Shown in pieces: positions 17,345-26,201 of a stretch of DNA of 32,516 nucleotides. Source of the stretch: Fimbriiglobus sp. (lineage in GTDB: Bacteria; Planctomycetota; Planctomycetia; Gemmatales; Gemmataceae). The translations under genes and the position numbers were made by a program. Each line of letters opens with the position of its first letter. Positions within the stretch are counted from its first letter, which is position 1. The stretch spans positions 1-32,516 of the forward strand of contig JALHQU010000060.1 in assembly GCA_022841795.1 (NCBI GenBank). The letters are read 5' to 3'. Under the pieces are notes generated by a model. That model had not been told where the DNA came from and did no database searches. It saw nothing but the letters and a program-made list of their open reading frames with translations.

Positions 17345-17444
17345 GATTGCCCGGCGGTGTCTTGTTAGCCCGACGCGCGAGCGAGGGGTGTGAGTGAAGA
17401 CCCTCGCTCGCGCGTCGGGCTAACAAGACACCGCCGATTGCCCG
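17345..17444. repeat. Palindromic element, family C copy 2, with flanking direct repeats
   Basis: Perfect 34-bp arms at 17354-17387 and 17401-17434 with a 13-base loop. The element is bounded by a 9-base direct repeat GATTGCCCG at 17345-17353 and 17436-17444, resembling a target-site duplication. The core GCCCGACGCGCGAGCGAGGG is shared with 14476-14533 and, with changes, 21896-21951. Confidence 0.93.
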
Positions 17445-17475
17445 ACCCCCGGCCGAGTGCGAACCCCCCGTCGTT

Positions 17476-18864
17476 ATGGGTCAAATCACGTTCGAGGTGC
17501 CCCCCGACCTGCCGCCGGACCGGCGGGTCGGGCTGTCGCGGGCGTGGTTCGCCGGCGGGTACGACGGCTCGCCGGTGCCCACCCGCCGATCCGACGCCCC
17601 GCACGCGTTCACCCTCCGCCGCCAGGAGGCGGAGAGCGGCTACCTGTGCGTGCCGTGGCGGGGGCCGACCGGCACCGAGCGGGTGGTGTCGTCCGCCACC
17701 CTGCGGCTGACCGACACCCCGTACCCGGCCCTGCGGGAACTGGCCCGCGGGGCGGCCAACCGGGTGCGGAACATGCACTTCGCCCTGGCGTCCGCCGGCC
17801 TCAAGCTGCCGACCGGGTTCGCCGACGACGTGGCCAAGCTGACCACCGGGTTCGGCCGCATCGTCAGCGGGGCGGACGAGTCCACCGCGTTCGCCGTCGC
17901 CCTCATCGACACCGCCACCGACCTGGCCGACCAGGCCGCCGCCGTGCTGGCCGAGTACCGCCTGACCGCCCGCCACCAGCACCTCGGCCCGCTGCCCACC
18001 CGCGTCGGCAGCCGCCTGTCCCGCCCGCTCCCGCCCGAGCAGGCCGAGTTGTATCTGGAGACGTTCAACGCCGTCCGCGTGGTGCCGAACTGGCGGGCGC
18101 TGGAGCCGCACGAATCCGCGTTCGACTGGACCGCCCTCGACGAGCTGATTTCGTGGGCCGACCACGCCGGCCTGGACATCACCGTCGGCCCGCTCATCGA
18201 CCTGGCCGACGGCACCCTGCCGGACTGGGTGACCGCCTACGCCGGCGACCTGCCCAACCTGGCCGCCTTCCTGTCCGACTACGCGCACACCCTGCTGTCC
18301 CGGTACCGCGACCGGGTGCGGGGGTGGCACACGTTCGCCGGGTTCAACCACGCCGACGTGCTCGGGCTGGTGGAAGACGACCGCCTGCGGCTGGCCGCCC
18401 GTGTGCTCGAAACCGCCCAGGAACTGGACCCGAAGGGCGACCGGGTGTTCTCGGTCAGCCAGCCGTGGGGCGACTACCTGACGAACGAGGACCTGACGTA
18501 CTCCCCGCTGGTGTTCGCCGACACCCTGCTGCGGGCCGGGCTGAAGGCGTCGGCGGTGAAGCTGGAGGTGGTGCCCGGCGCCGCCCGCCGCGGCGGGGAG
18601 CGGCGGGACGCCCTCGACCTGGTCCACCTGATCGAGCTGTTCGACACCCTCGGGCTGCCGCTGGAGGCGGCCGTCACCGGCCCCGGCACGGACCTGTTCC
18701 TGACCGCCCTGGCCGCGCCGAGCATGAGGGCGGTGTACTGGGACACCTGGTCGGCGGCCGACCCGTGCGGCCGCGTCCCCGCGTTCCCGCTGGTGACCCC
18801 GGACGGCACCCCCACCCCCACCCTCACCGACCTCCGCATCCTCCGCCAGCGGTGGCTGGCGTAG
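17476..18864 (+). CDS. GH10-like TIM-barrel protein, possibly non-catalytic
   Basis: A 462-aa protein from ATG 17476. The N-terminal ~185 residues are unassigned (beta-rich start, then helices). From about residue 190 the sequence follows a glycoside hydrolase family 10 pattern: FNAVRVVPNWRALEPHESAF then DW (about 197), then a helix and the strand GPLIDLADGTLPDWV. The strand that normally ends in Asn-Glu (acid/base) reads WHTFAGFNHADV (284-295), with His292 after Asn291, so the catalytic Glu is absent at that place. A Glu is present at 364 (VKLEVV), where the nucleophile might lie. It may bind carbohydrate without cleaving it, or use a different acid. No signal peptide is seen. The GH10 assignment is from pattern recognition and moderate. 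Confidence 0.7.
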   Translation: MGQITFEVPPDLPPDRRVGLSRAWFAGGYDGSPVPTRRSDAPHAFTLRRQEAESGYLCVPWRGPTGTERVVSSATLRLTDTPYPALRELARGAANRVRNMHFALASAGLKLPTGFADDVAKLTTGFGRIVSGADESTAFAVALIDTATDLADQAAAVLAEYRLTARHQHLGPLPTRVGSRLSRPLPPEQAELYLETFNAVRVVPNWRALEPHESAFDWTALDELISWADHAGLDITVGPLIDLADGTLPDWVTAYAGDLPNLAAFLSDYAHTLLSRYRDRVRGWHTFAGFNHADVLGLVEDDRLRLAARVLETAQELDPKGDRVFSVSQPWGDYLTNEDLTYSPLVFADTLLRAGLKASAVKLEVVPGAARRGGERRDALDLVHLIELFDTLGLPLEAAVTGPGTDLFLTALAAPSMRAVYWDTWSAADPCGRVPAFPLVTPDGTPTPTLTDLRILRQRWLA

Positions 18865-18885
18865 GGGCGGCCGGGGAGCGGGGGT

Positions 18886-18955
18886 TTCGCTGGTGTCCCG
18901 CCTTCAGGCGGTCTGTCGGCGTTCGGAAGACCGGCTGAAGCCGGGACACCAACGA
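18886..18955. repeat. Palindromic element, family A copy 2
   Basis: Arms about 18886-18900 and 18941-18955 pair over 15 bases with one mismatch, continued inward by CTTCAG / CTGAAG and GGTCT / AGACC. The outer motif TGGTGTCC matches the copy at 1434-1512, and both copies carry the mismatch at the same place. It follows the stop of the GH10-like gene. Confidence 0.75.
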
Positions 18956-18966
18956 AGACCGCTCCC

Positions 18967-19181
18967 CAGGGCCGTTCCGTTGTGACGCGGGGGGTGACGG
19001 TCGCGGGCGGAGTCGTTCTCAACATTGCCAAACCGACCCCGCCGGCGGGCGGGCGACGGGTACGAACTGGGGTTTTTGAGCCGTTTTCGCGTCCCCCCGG
19101 CCGGGGGATGGGACCGCGAGTTGGCAATGTTGGCAATGTTGAGAACGACGACGGCCGTGGAGCGAGAATCGAACGGCCCTG
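18967..19181. repeat. Nested inverted repeat upstream of carA
   Basis: Outer arms CAGGGCCGTTC at 18967-18977 and its complement at 19171-19181; inner perfect 20-bp arms at 19012-19031 and 19130-19149 (GTCGTTCTCAACATTGCCAA). The right side holds a tandem duplication TTGGCAATG x2 (19121-19138). It fills most of the 417-base gap between the GH10-like gene and carA. It could be an inserted element; a regulatory role for carA is not shown. Confidence 0.8.
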
Positions 19182-19233
19182 CCGCGGTCCCCGCCGGGGC
19201 GCGGCTGCGGGGTGCCGCTCGGGTCGCACTTCG

Positions 19234-19239
19234 TATCAT
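19234..19239 (+). promoter_or_regulatory. Candidate -10 element for carA
   Basis: TATCAT, 43 bases before the ATG at 19282, downstream of the nested inverted repeat. The -35 is not convincing. Confidence 0.3.
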
Positions 19240-19281
19240 TCAGCTAGTTTGCGCCGACCCGATCCCCGAACCCCGAGACTC

Positions 19282-20378
<1,097 letters not shown>

Positions 20379-20394
<16 letters not shown>

Positions 20395-21686
20395 TCGGCC
20401 GGGGCGGCCGCACCCCGCCGGCGGCGGACGACCCACCCGCCGCCGAGGGCCACCCCCGCCACCACCAGGACGGTGGCCGGCTCGGGGATGGGCACGAAGC
20501 TGACGGTCAGCCCGTAGAACTGGGTGTCCAGCAGGATGGCGTCGGCGTTGTTCACCCCGGTGATGCGGATGTAGTAGGTGCCGCTGGCCAGGTCGAGCAC
20601 CAGCGTCTCGTTCCCGCCCAGCCCGGTGCCGTTCGACGTGCCCAGCACGGTGGTGCCGTCGGACGCCAGCAGGGTGAGGGTCAGGTCGTTCCGCGCGCGG
20701 GTGTCGAACGTCACCGACGTGCCGCCCTGGGTGCCGGCGTTGTACACGAACCCGAGCGCGTCCAGCTGCACCGTCACCCGCCCGAACTCGCCGGTGCCGA
20801 ACGTGTAGAAGTCGGTGTCCGTCTGCGAGTCGATGCTGACGAAGTCGGTGGCGGTGCTGGCCACCACCACGGTGCGGGCGCTGTTCCCGATGGACACCGG
20901 GGCGGCGGCGGTGACGGTGCCGAGCGGGTTGGCGCGGGCGGCGGTGTCGTTCCCCAGCCCGGCGTTCGACTTCTCCCGGAAGTCGCCGTACATGTGGTGG
21001 GCGGCCAGGATGTCGTGGTACTGCGGGCCGTTGAACGACACGTCGATGAACGGCTCCATCAGGAAGGCGTGGGTGGTGGAGGTGACGTGCGGCATGCCCA
21101 GCCCGTGCCCGTGCTCGTGCGACACCACGTTCCGCAGGCCGATGGACCCGTTCGCCAGGTTGGTGAAGAAGCTGTCGTTGGTGTCGATGATCATCTCGGA
21201 GGTGTTCGGGAAGTAGTTGTACGCCAGCACCCCGCTGTTCCCGTCGATGTTCTTCCCGCCGATCCGCACGTCCGCCCGCGTGCCCACCACCCCGGAGGGG
21301 AAGGTGCCGGTGTTGATCGCTGCCCCGTCGTCCGTCGCCTCGAACTGGTAGCTCAGCCCGCTCACCGCCGACCAGCGGTCGAACACGCTCTGGAACAGCG
21401 GCTGCCACACCGCCTGCCCGCCGGAGTAGATGACGTTCAGCCGCGTCTGGAGGTCGTTGTTCCCGTTCGGCCGCCCGCCGTTGTGCGCGCTGTCGTTAAT
21501 CGGCGTGCCCAGCGCCATGAACCCCCAGGTGATGGTGAGCGGGGTGCCCTGGTTGAAGTTCCCCTGGGTGGGGGCGATGGCCGTGCCCCCGGACCAGCGG
21601 CCGTACGTCGGCACCTGGGCGGCGGCCAGCCCGGGGGCCACCAGCGCAACTAGAAGGGACAACCGCAGATAATTCTCACGGCGCAT
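20379..21686 (-). CDS. Secreted matrixin-type metalloprotease with PEP-CTERM anchor
   Basis: A 435-aa protein with a signal peptide (about residues 7-23, ending AAAQ). The zinc site is HEHGHGLGMPH (His190, Glu191, His194, His200), which fits the M10 HExGHxLGxxH pattern, and a Met-turn candidate is Met210 in AFLMEP. The protease domain is followed by a beta-rich domain (about 250-400) that includes TDTDFYTFGTGEFGRVTVQL and SGTYYIRITG, similar to the bacterial pre-peptidase C-terminal (PPC) type. The end is a PEP-CTERM signal: PEPATVLVVAG, a hydrophobic helix and RRRR. It is probably exported, processed by an exosortase and placed in the envelope or matrix. No exosortase is in view. The start ATG is at 21686. 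Its last codons overlap the end of carA on the other strand. Confidence 0.92.
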
Positions 21687-21767
21687 AGCGGGTTCCTGCG
21701 GGGATGAGTGGGGGAACTAGGCAAAGAACGACGGCTATACCAGCTTAACCGGCAAGGGTCAATATGC

Positions 21768-21800
21768 CACCCGCCGGGGGGCATTCACCCCCCGCGGGTG
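21768..21800. repeat. GC-rich hairpin upstream of the matrixin gene
   Basis: CACCCGCCGGGGGG (21768-21781) pairs with CCCCCCGCGGGTG (21788-21800) with one bulged base and a 6-base loop. It lies 82 bases upstream of the matrixin start in the divergent gap. The role is unknown. Confidence 0.6.
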
Positions 21801-21871
21801 TCGTGATTCCGGACGGGTGATTCCGGTTGCTAGCATTACACCGCTGCCGCTCACACCGGCTACCCTATTCC

Positions 21872-21978
21872 CACCCACCGCCGGGGGCCACGTTCGCCCG
21901 TCGCACGAGCGAGGGCCAATCGCCACCGACCCTCGCTCGCGCGTCGGGCTAACCGAACCGTCACCCACCGCCGGGGGC
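21872..21978. repeat. Palindromic element, family C copy 3, with 17-base flanking direct repeats
   Basis: Left arm 21896-21915 and right arm 21930-21949 match the family C core with two mismatches between arms. The direct repeat CACCCACCGCCGGGGGC lies on both sides (21872-21888 and 21962-21978). The right repeat ends seven bases before the DUF3592 start codon, so the insertion seems to have duplicated the gene's leader. Confidence 0.85.
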
Positions 21979-21985
21979 ACCGCCG

Positions 21986-22954
21986 ATGCGGGTTTTCCTC
22001 ACCCTGTTCTTCCTCATCTGGGGCGGGGTCGTCGCGGTGGTTGACGCCGCCGTCGCCTACGGCGTTCGCACCGCCATCCGCTCGGCCGACTGGACCCCGA
22101 CCGACGGCGTCGTCACCCGCAGCGAGCTGAAGTTCGGGCGGAAGAACGCGGTGTCCCTCGACCTGGCGTACTCGTACACGGCGGACGGGCAGCGGCTGAC
22201 CGGCCGCGAGTACCAGCCCGGCCCGCACCTGTTCCCGAGTGAGAAGTGGCGGGCGGTTCACGCCGAGTTGCCGGTCGGCACCCGCGTCACTGTCTACTAC
22301 AACCCGGCCGACCCGGCCGAGGCGGTGCTGGTGCCCGGCCTGAAACCGGACGTGCTGCTGGTGCTGCTCGGCCTCGCCCCGTTCAACGTCATCGCCGTCG
22401 GCCTGGGGTGGGCGTGGTGGGCAGCCATCACCCGCCGTCGGGCGTTCGACCCGGCCCGCGACGTGCGGCCGACGGCCGACGGGTACGCCGCCCGGCTGAA
22501 CGGGTTCGGCCCGGCCGCGGTGTTCGGGGCCGCCCTGCTGGCGCTGTCGTTCGCCGGCGTGTTCGTGGTTCTGTTCCTGGTCCACGACGCGGGCGGGGTG
22601 CCGGTGTCGTGGGCGGTGGACGGCGGCATCTGGGCGGTCATCCTGGCGGTGTGCGGGCTGCTCGCGTGGACGCACCGGCGCCCGCGGGCGGTGGTCGAAG
22701 GGCTGGACACGCTCACCGTGCCCACCACCCCGACCGGGCGGACGACGACGACCGTGCCGCGATCGGCGGTGCGGGAGATCGACGTGCGGTCGGCCACCCG
22801 GCTGGTGAAGCGGTCCGCCCGGCAGGTGTTCGTGCCCACGCTGGTGCTCGACCCGGCCCAGCCCGGCTTGACCGAGATCCCGTTCGCCGAGTACCCCGAA
22901 CAGGCCGACGCCGAGGCGGTCGCCGGGTGGGTGCGGGAGCGGTTGGGGGTGTAA
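21986..22954 (+). CDS. DUF3592 domain membrane protein
   Basis: A 322-aa protein with four likely membrane helices: about 5-27, 122-147, 176-199 and 211-229. Between the first two is the DUF3592 domain (ADWTPTDGVVTRSELKF; later VGTRVTVYYNPADPAEAVL), a small beta-rich module facing out of the cytoplasm in most predictions. The C-terminal ~90 residues form a soluble domain with VPRSAVREIDVRSA. The family has no assigned function. The start ATG 21986 is preceded within 20 bases by the direct repeat of a family C element, so the translation-initiation region was apparently rebuilt by that insertion. Confidence 0.88.
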   Translation: MRVFLTLFFLIWGGVVAVVDAAVAYGVRTAIRSADWTPTDGVVTRSELKFGRKNAVSLDLAYSYTADGQRLTGREYQPGPHLFPSEKWRAVHAELPVGTRVTVYYNPADPAEAVLVPGLKPDVLLVLLGLAPFNVIAVGLGWAWWAAITRRRAFDPARDVRPTADGYAARLNGFGPAAVFGAALLALSFAGVFVVLFLVHDAGGVPVSWAVDGGIWAVILAVCGLLAWTHRRPRAVVEGLDTLTVPTTPTGRTTTTVPRSAVREIDVRSATRLVKRSARQVFVPTLVLDPAQPGLTEIPFAEYPEQADAEAVAGWVRERLGV

Positions 22955-22960
22955 TTCTGT

Positions 22961-22985
22961 CCGTGGCACCGGCGGCCCGCCGGTG
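22961..22985. repeat. Palindromic element, family E half copy
   Basis: 25 bases (CCGTGGCACCGGCGGCCCGC and following CGGTG) identical to one arm of the full element at 4921-4985. The second arm is missing. It begins six bases after the DUF3592 stop. Confidence 0.85.
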
Positions 22986-23010
22986 TGAACACAGCGGGTG
23001 ATGGGTTCGA

Positions 23011-23220
23011 GGCCCGAAGGGCCGTCCTCCCTCAGCCCAGGTCGGAGCGAGCCGAAGGCGAGCGCAGGCCTGGGAAACGAATACGAATCGGAACAAGCCC
23101 CGAAGGGGCGGGCTACCGGAGACCGCCCCTTCGGGGCTTGGGCGTTTGATTCGCCAACCCAGGGTGGCGTTCGCCTTCGGCTCACTTGCCCTGGGCTGAG
23201 GGAGGACGGCCCTTCGGGCC
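23011..23220. repeat. Long (~210 bp) hairpin element
   Basis: Outer arms 23011-23040 and 23191-23220 are a perfect 30-bp inverted repeat. Inside, GAGCCGAAGGCGA pairs with TCGCCTTCGGCTC, CCTGGG with CCCAGG, and the tip is a perfect 16-bp stem (23095-23110 with 23124-23139). It lies between the DUF3592 gene and the VWA gene, on the leader side of the latter. Such a fold would be very stable as RNA. No protein frame within it is credible. Confidence 0.88.
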
Positions 23221-23385
23221 TGAAGACCGAACCCACCCCGCTCCCGGTGGTCGCGGCTAAGAGGGGTATTCCCACAAATTCCGCCCCATCTCGCCTGCCG
23301 ACGTTCGCGCAGGGGGGGGCGAATCGCTAAACTCCCTCAACCACCTCCCGTCACCTACGGTCTCATCCGCACACGAGGTTCGCCG

Positions 23386-26055
23386 ATGGCGAAGCTGCCC
23401 GCCAAGAAGCCGGCCCCGAAGAAACCCGCCGCCAAACCCGCCGCGAAGACGCCACCCGCCAAGAAGCCGGCCGCCAAGTCGGCGGCCAAGAAGGCGGTGG
23501 CGAAGACCCCCGCCACCCGCACCCCGGTCGCCCCGAAGGTGAAGCTGGTGTCCGCCGCCGCCCTGCCCGCCCCGCAGGGGCGGTCCAAGTTCACCCTGTT
23601 CAACCTGCTCGGCGAGCCGCGGGCGTACTACGTCGTCGATCGGGTGGAACTGGAGCGGGGCAAGCCGGACCCGAAGGCCAAGACCATCGCCCACAGCATC
23701 ATCGTGGTGGACCGCTCGGGCAGCATGTACGGGCAGATGCGGGAGGTGCGGGACACCCTGCTCAAGCTGCTCACCCTGGACGAGTACAAGCGGTTCAGCC
23801 TGGTGGTGACGCTCATCTCGTACAGCAGCGTGGGCGACGTGACGTGCCACTTCCAGCGGGTGCCGATCACCGACATCATGAAGACGGGCAGCCCGGAGCA
23901 GCAGCAGATCAAGCGGCTGGACGCGACGTGTCTGACGTGCATCTCCGGCGGGCTGCGGCTGGCCGAGAGCCTGGTGCGGGCGGGCGAGCTGACCAGCATC
24001 ACCCTGCACAGCGACGGGTACGCGAACGACCCGTCGAGCAACGCCGAGACGACCAGCCTGATGGCGATCACCAAGTCGCTCCAGGGCAAGGACGTGTTCG
24101 TGAACACCATCGCGTACACCGACTACTCCGACTTCCGCCTGCTGTCGCGGGTGGCGAACGGGGTGGGCGGGGCGTGCGTGAAGGCGGGCAACATCCAGAT
24201 CATGTACGACACGCTGTACGAGAACACGAAAACCCTCGGGTCGTCGCTCGTCCCGCCGGTGGAGGTGCCGCTGCCCAAGGGGTGCGAGTTCCAGGTGTTC
24301 GTGAGTCACGCCGCCGGGCGGGTGAACGGGGCGGCCGGCGGGCTGAAGGTGATGGGCATCAAGCCGGAGTTCGACGCCGCCGTGTACCAGTACCGCCGGG
24401 TGGACGCGAAGGAGTACAAGGCGCTGAGGGACGTGCCGGAGGTGCAGACGAGCGAGGCGGTGTACGCGTTCGCCAAGGGGCAACTGGCCGAGGGGAACAT
24501 CAACACCGCCAAGTACGCCGTCGCCAGCGCGTTCGACGCCACCATGGTGATGGCCCACGGCAAGGCGCTCACCAACCTGCAATGTGCGGCGCTGGCCACC
24601 GACCTGGATAAGCTGCTGAGCGACCCGAGTGAACTCGGCAGCCACCAGATCCTCAGCCAGGTGCCGGTGAACAAGCGGATGCCGTTCGTGAACGTGGTGA
24701 AGCTGCTGGAGGAACACGCCGACGACTACCTGGTGAACCTGCCGTACCTGCAAGAGAACTACAACCGCCGCGGGGTGAAGCGGCTGCAGGGCACCCGCGA
24801 CGAGAACGGCAACCTGACCGAGCCGTGGCTGAAGACCGAGTACGTGGACACGGACGAGTACGTCCGCGTCAGCAGCTTCGACGTGAACCGCAACGCGGCG
24901 ACGATGAACATGCTCATCTCCCGGCGGGTGAAGCTGGTGAAGGTGAAGGGCGGGGAGGTGATCACACAGGTGGCCGGGGTGAACCTGGACCAGCTTCGCA
25001 CGTTCAACAACTACACGCTGGTGGGCGATGGTGAACTCAACGTGCGGCAACTGAAGGTGCGGATCAGCGGGAAGAAGCTGTTCGACGCGCTCTCGAAGGA
25101 GGGCATCCTGGAGAACGCCGACGGCACGCCGGCCGGCAAGCACGACCCGAAGGCCGACTACCTGCTGCGGCTGGACGTGCTGCCGCTCGTCCCGCCGTTC
25201 ACCGGCACCCCCGACTTCACCGGCGTGTTCGACCACCTGTGCGGGCTGAAGATCCTGGCGAGCCTGTGCGGCGCGCACCTGAAGGAAGCCGCCGAGGACT
25301 TCACCCCGGAGCAGGTGGAGGACCTGAAGAAGCACTACCTGAGCAAGAGTCTGTTCCTCAACTTCCCGACCACCGTGCCGTACACCGACCGGCTGACCGC
25401 GCTCAGCAACGGCACCCTGGACACCCGCACCAGCTACAAGATCGACATCGGCAACCGGCACATCCTGACGCTCGGCAAGCTGCACTCCGCGAACAAGTTC
25501 CTGGAGCGGATGTACGAGGTGAAGGCGAACGGCGCGGCGGTGGAGAAGCCGAAGTTCGAGGACGCGCTGGGCGGCAACTGGCAGTACGGGTTCAAGACGC
25601 TGTCGGCGCGGGTGAAGGTGACGAAGGTGGACGAGCTGATGAAGGACTACTTCGACGAGTTCCTCGGGCTGAAGCCGACCGGCGTGACGGTGCAGTTGCT
25701 GGAGGAGGTGGGGGCGAAGGATCTGGCGAAGATCGTGCAGGCGCGACTACGGGGCACCCAGCCGGACAAGAAGGCGTTCGTGGCCGCGCTCACCGACGCG
25801 CGGAAGAAGCTGGAGGCGCAGCAGGAGGCGCTGTTCCGCGACCGGCTGAGCGCGCTGGTGTTCTACATCGGCAGCACCGGCCTGCTGCCGGACGAGCTGG
25901 ACGTGAAGGCGCAGACGGCCGACCAGATCTCGGCCAAGTACCCGGACCTGGCGCTGAGCAAGGACGAACGCGAGGGCACGTTCTTCGAGGTCGGCGACAC
26001 CCTGCTGACGGTGTACGCCAAGACCGAGGACTTCACCCGCGAACCGGGGAAGTGA
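23386..26055 (+). CDS. Large VWA-domain protein with a histone-H1-like N-terminal tail
   Basis: An 889-aa protein from ATG 23386, with GAGG eight bases upstream. Residues 1-50 are almost only Lys, Ala and Pro (repeats such as AKKPA and KPAAK), as in histone H1-like tails, suggesting nucleic acid binding. A VWA domain follows with a complete MIDAS start, DRSGSMYGQM (Asp109, Ser111, Ser113), a likely Thr in TCISGGLRLAES, and LHSDGYAND. The ~600 C-terminal residues are unassigned: mixed alpha/beta with segments such as LKVRISGKKLFDALSKEG and helical Lys/Glu-rich stretches. No signal peptide or membrane helix is present, so it should be cytoplasmic. No MoxR ATPase or other VWA partner gene is adjacent. 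Its function cannot be told from sequence. Confidence 0.9.
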   Translation: MAKLPAKKPAPKKPAAKPAAKTPPAKKPAAKSAAKKAVAKTPATRTPVAPKVKLVSAAALPAPQGRSKFTLFNLLGEPRAYYVVDRVELERGKPDPKAKTIAHSIIVVDRSGSMYGQMREVRDTLLKLLTLDEYKRFSLVVTLISYSSVGDVTCHFQRVPITDIMKTGSPEQQQIKRLDATCLTCISGGLRLAESLVRAGELTSITLHSDGYANDPSSNAETTSLMAITKSLQGKDVFVNTIAYTDYSDFRLLSRVANGVGGACVKAGNIQIMYDTLYENTKTLGSSLVPPVEVPLPKGCEFQVFVSHAAGRVNGAAGGLKVMGIKPEFDAAVYQYRRVDAKEYKALRDVPEVQTSEAVYAFAKGQLAEGNINTAKYAVASAFDATMVMAHGKALTNLQCAALATDLDKLLSDPSELGSHQILSQVPVNKRMPFVNVVKLLEEHADDYLVNLPYLQENYNRRGVKRLQGTRDENGNLTEPWLKTEYVDTDEYVRVSSFDVNRNAATMNMLISRRVKLVKVKGGEVITQVAGVNLDQLRTFNNYTLVGDGELNVRQLKVRISGKKLFDALSKEGILENADGTPAGKHDPKADYLLRLDVLPLVPPFTGTPDFTGVFDHLCGLKILASLCGAHLKEAAEDFTPEQVEDLKKHYLSKSLFLNFPTTVPYTDRLTALSNGTLDTRTSYKIDIGNRHILTLGKLHSANKFLERMYEVKANGAAVEKPKFEDALGGNWQYGFKTLSARVKVTKVDELMKDYFDEFLGLKPTGVTVQLLEEVGAKDLAKIVQARLRGTQPDKKAFVAALTDARKKLEAQQEALFRDRLSALVFYIGSTGLLPDELDVKAQTADQISAKYPDLALSKDEREGTFFEVGDTLLTVYAKTEDFTREPGK

Positions 26056-26064
26056 GGAAGAGAT

Positions 26065-26179
26065 TTCACCGCCGAGGGCACAAGAGGGCACATGAGAAAG
26101 ACGGGAAGAGAGTTCCGGAAAACCGCCCCGTGATTGACTCTCTTCTTCTCATGTGCCCTCACGTGCCCTCGGCGGTGAA
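26065..26179. repeat. Imperfect palindrome between the VWA gene and glpK
   Basis: Arms 26065-26098 and 26146-26179 pair over 34 bases with two mismatches (TTCACCGCCGAGGGCAC at the outer end). An inner AGAGAGT / ACTCTCT pair extends the stem. It begins ten bases after the VWA stop and ends 22 bases before the glpK start, so it fills the gap. The glpK ribosome-binding site GGAG (26190-26193) lies just outside. Confidence 0.88.
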
Positions 26180-26201
26180 TCCTGTTTTCGGAGCTTCCCC
26201 C

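Noticed and set aside
22998-23330. Plus-strand 110-codon frame over the long hairpin
   Set aside because: It only translates the palindrome; the peptide repeats motifs of the element and has no domain.
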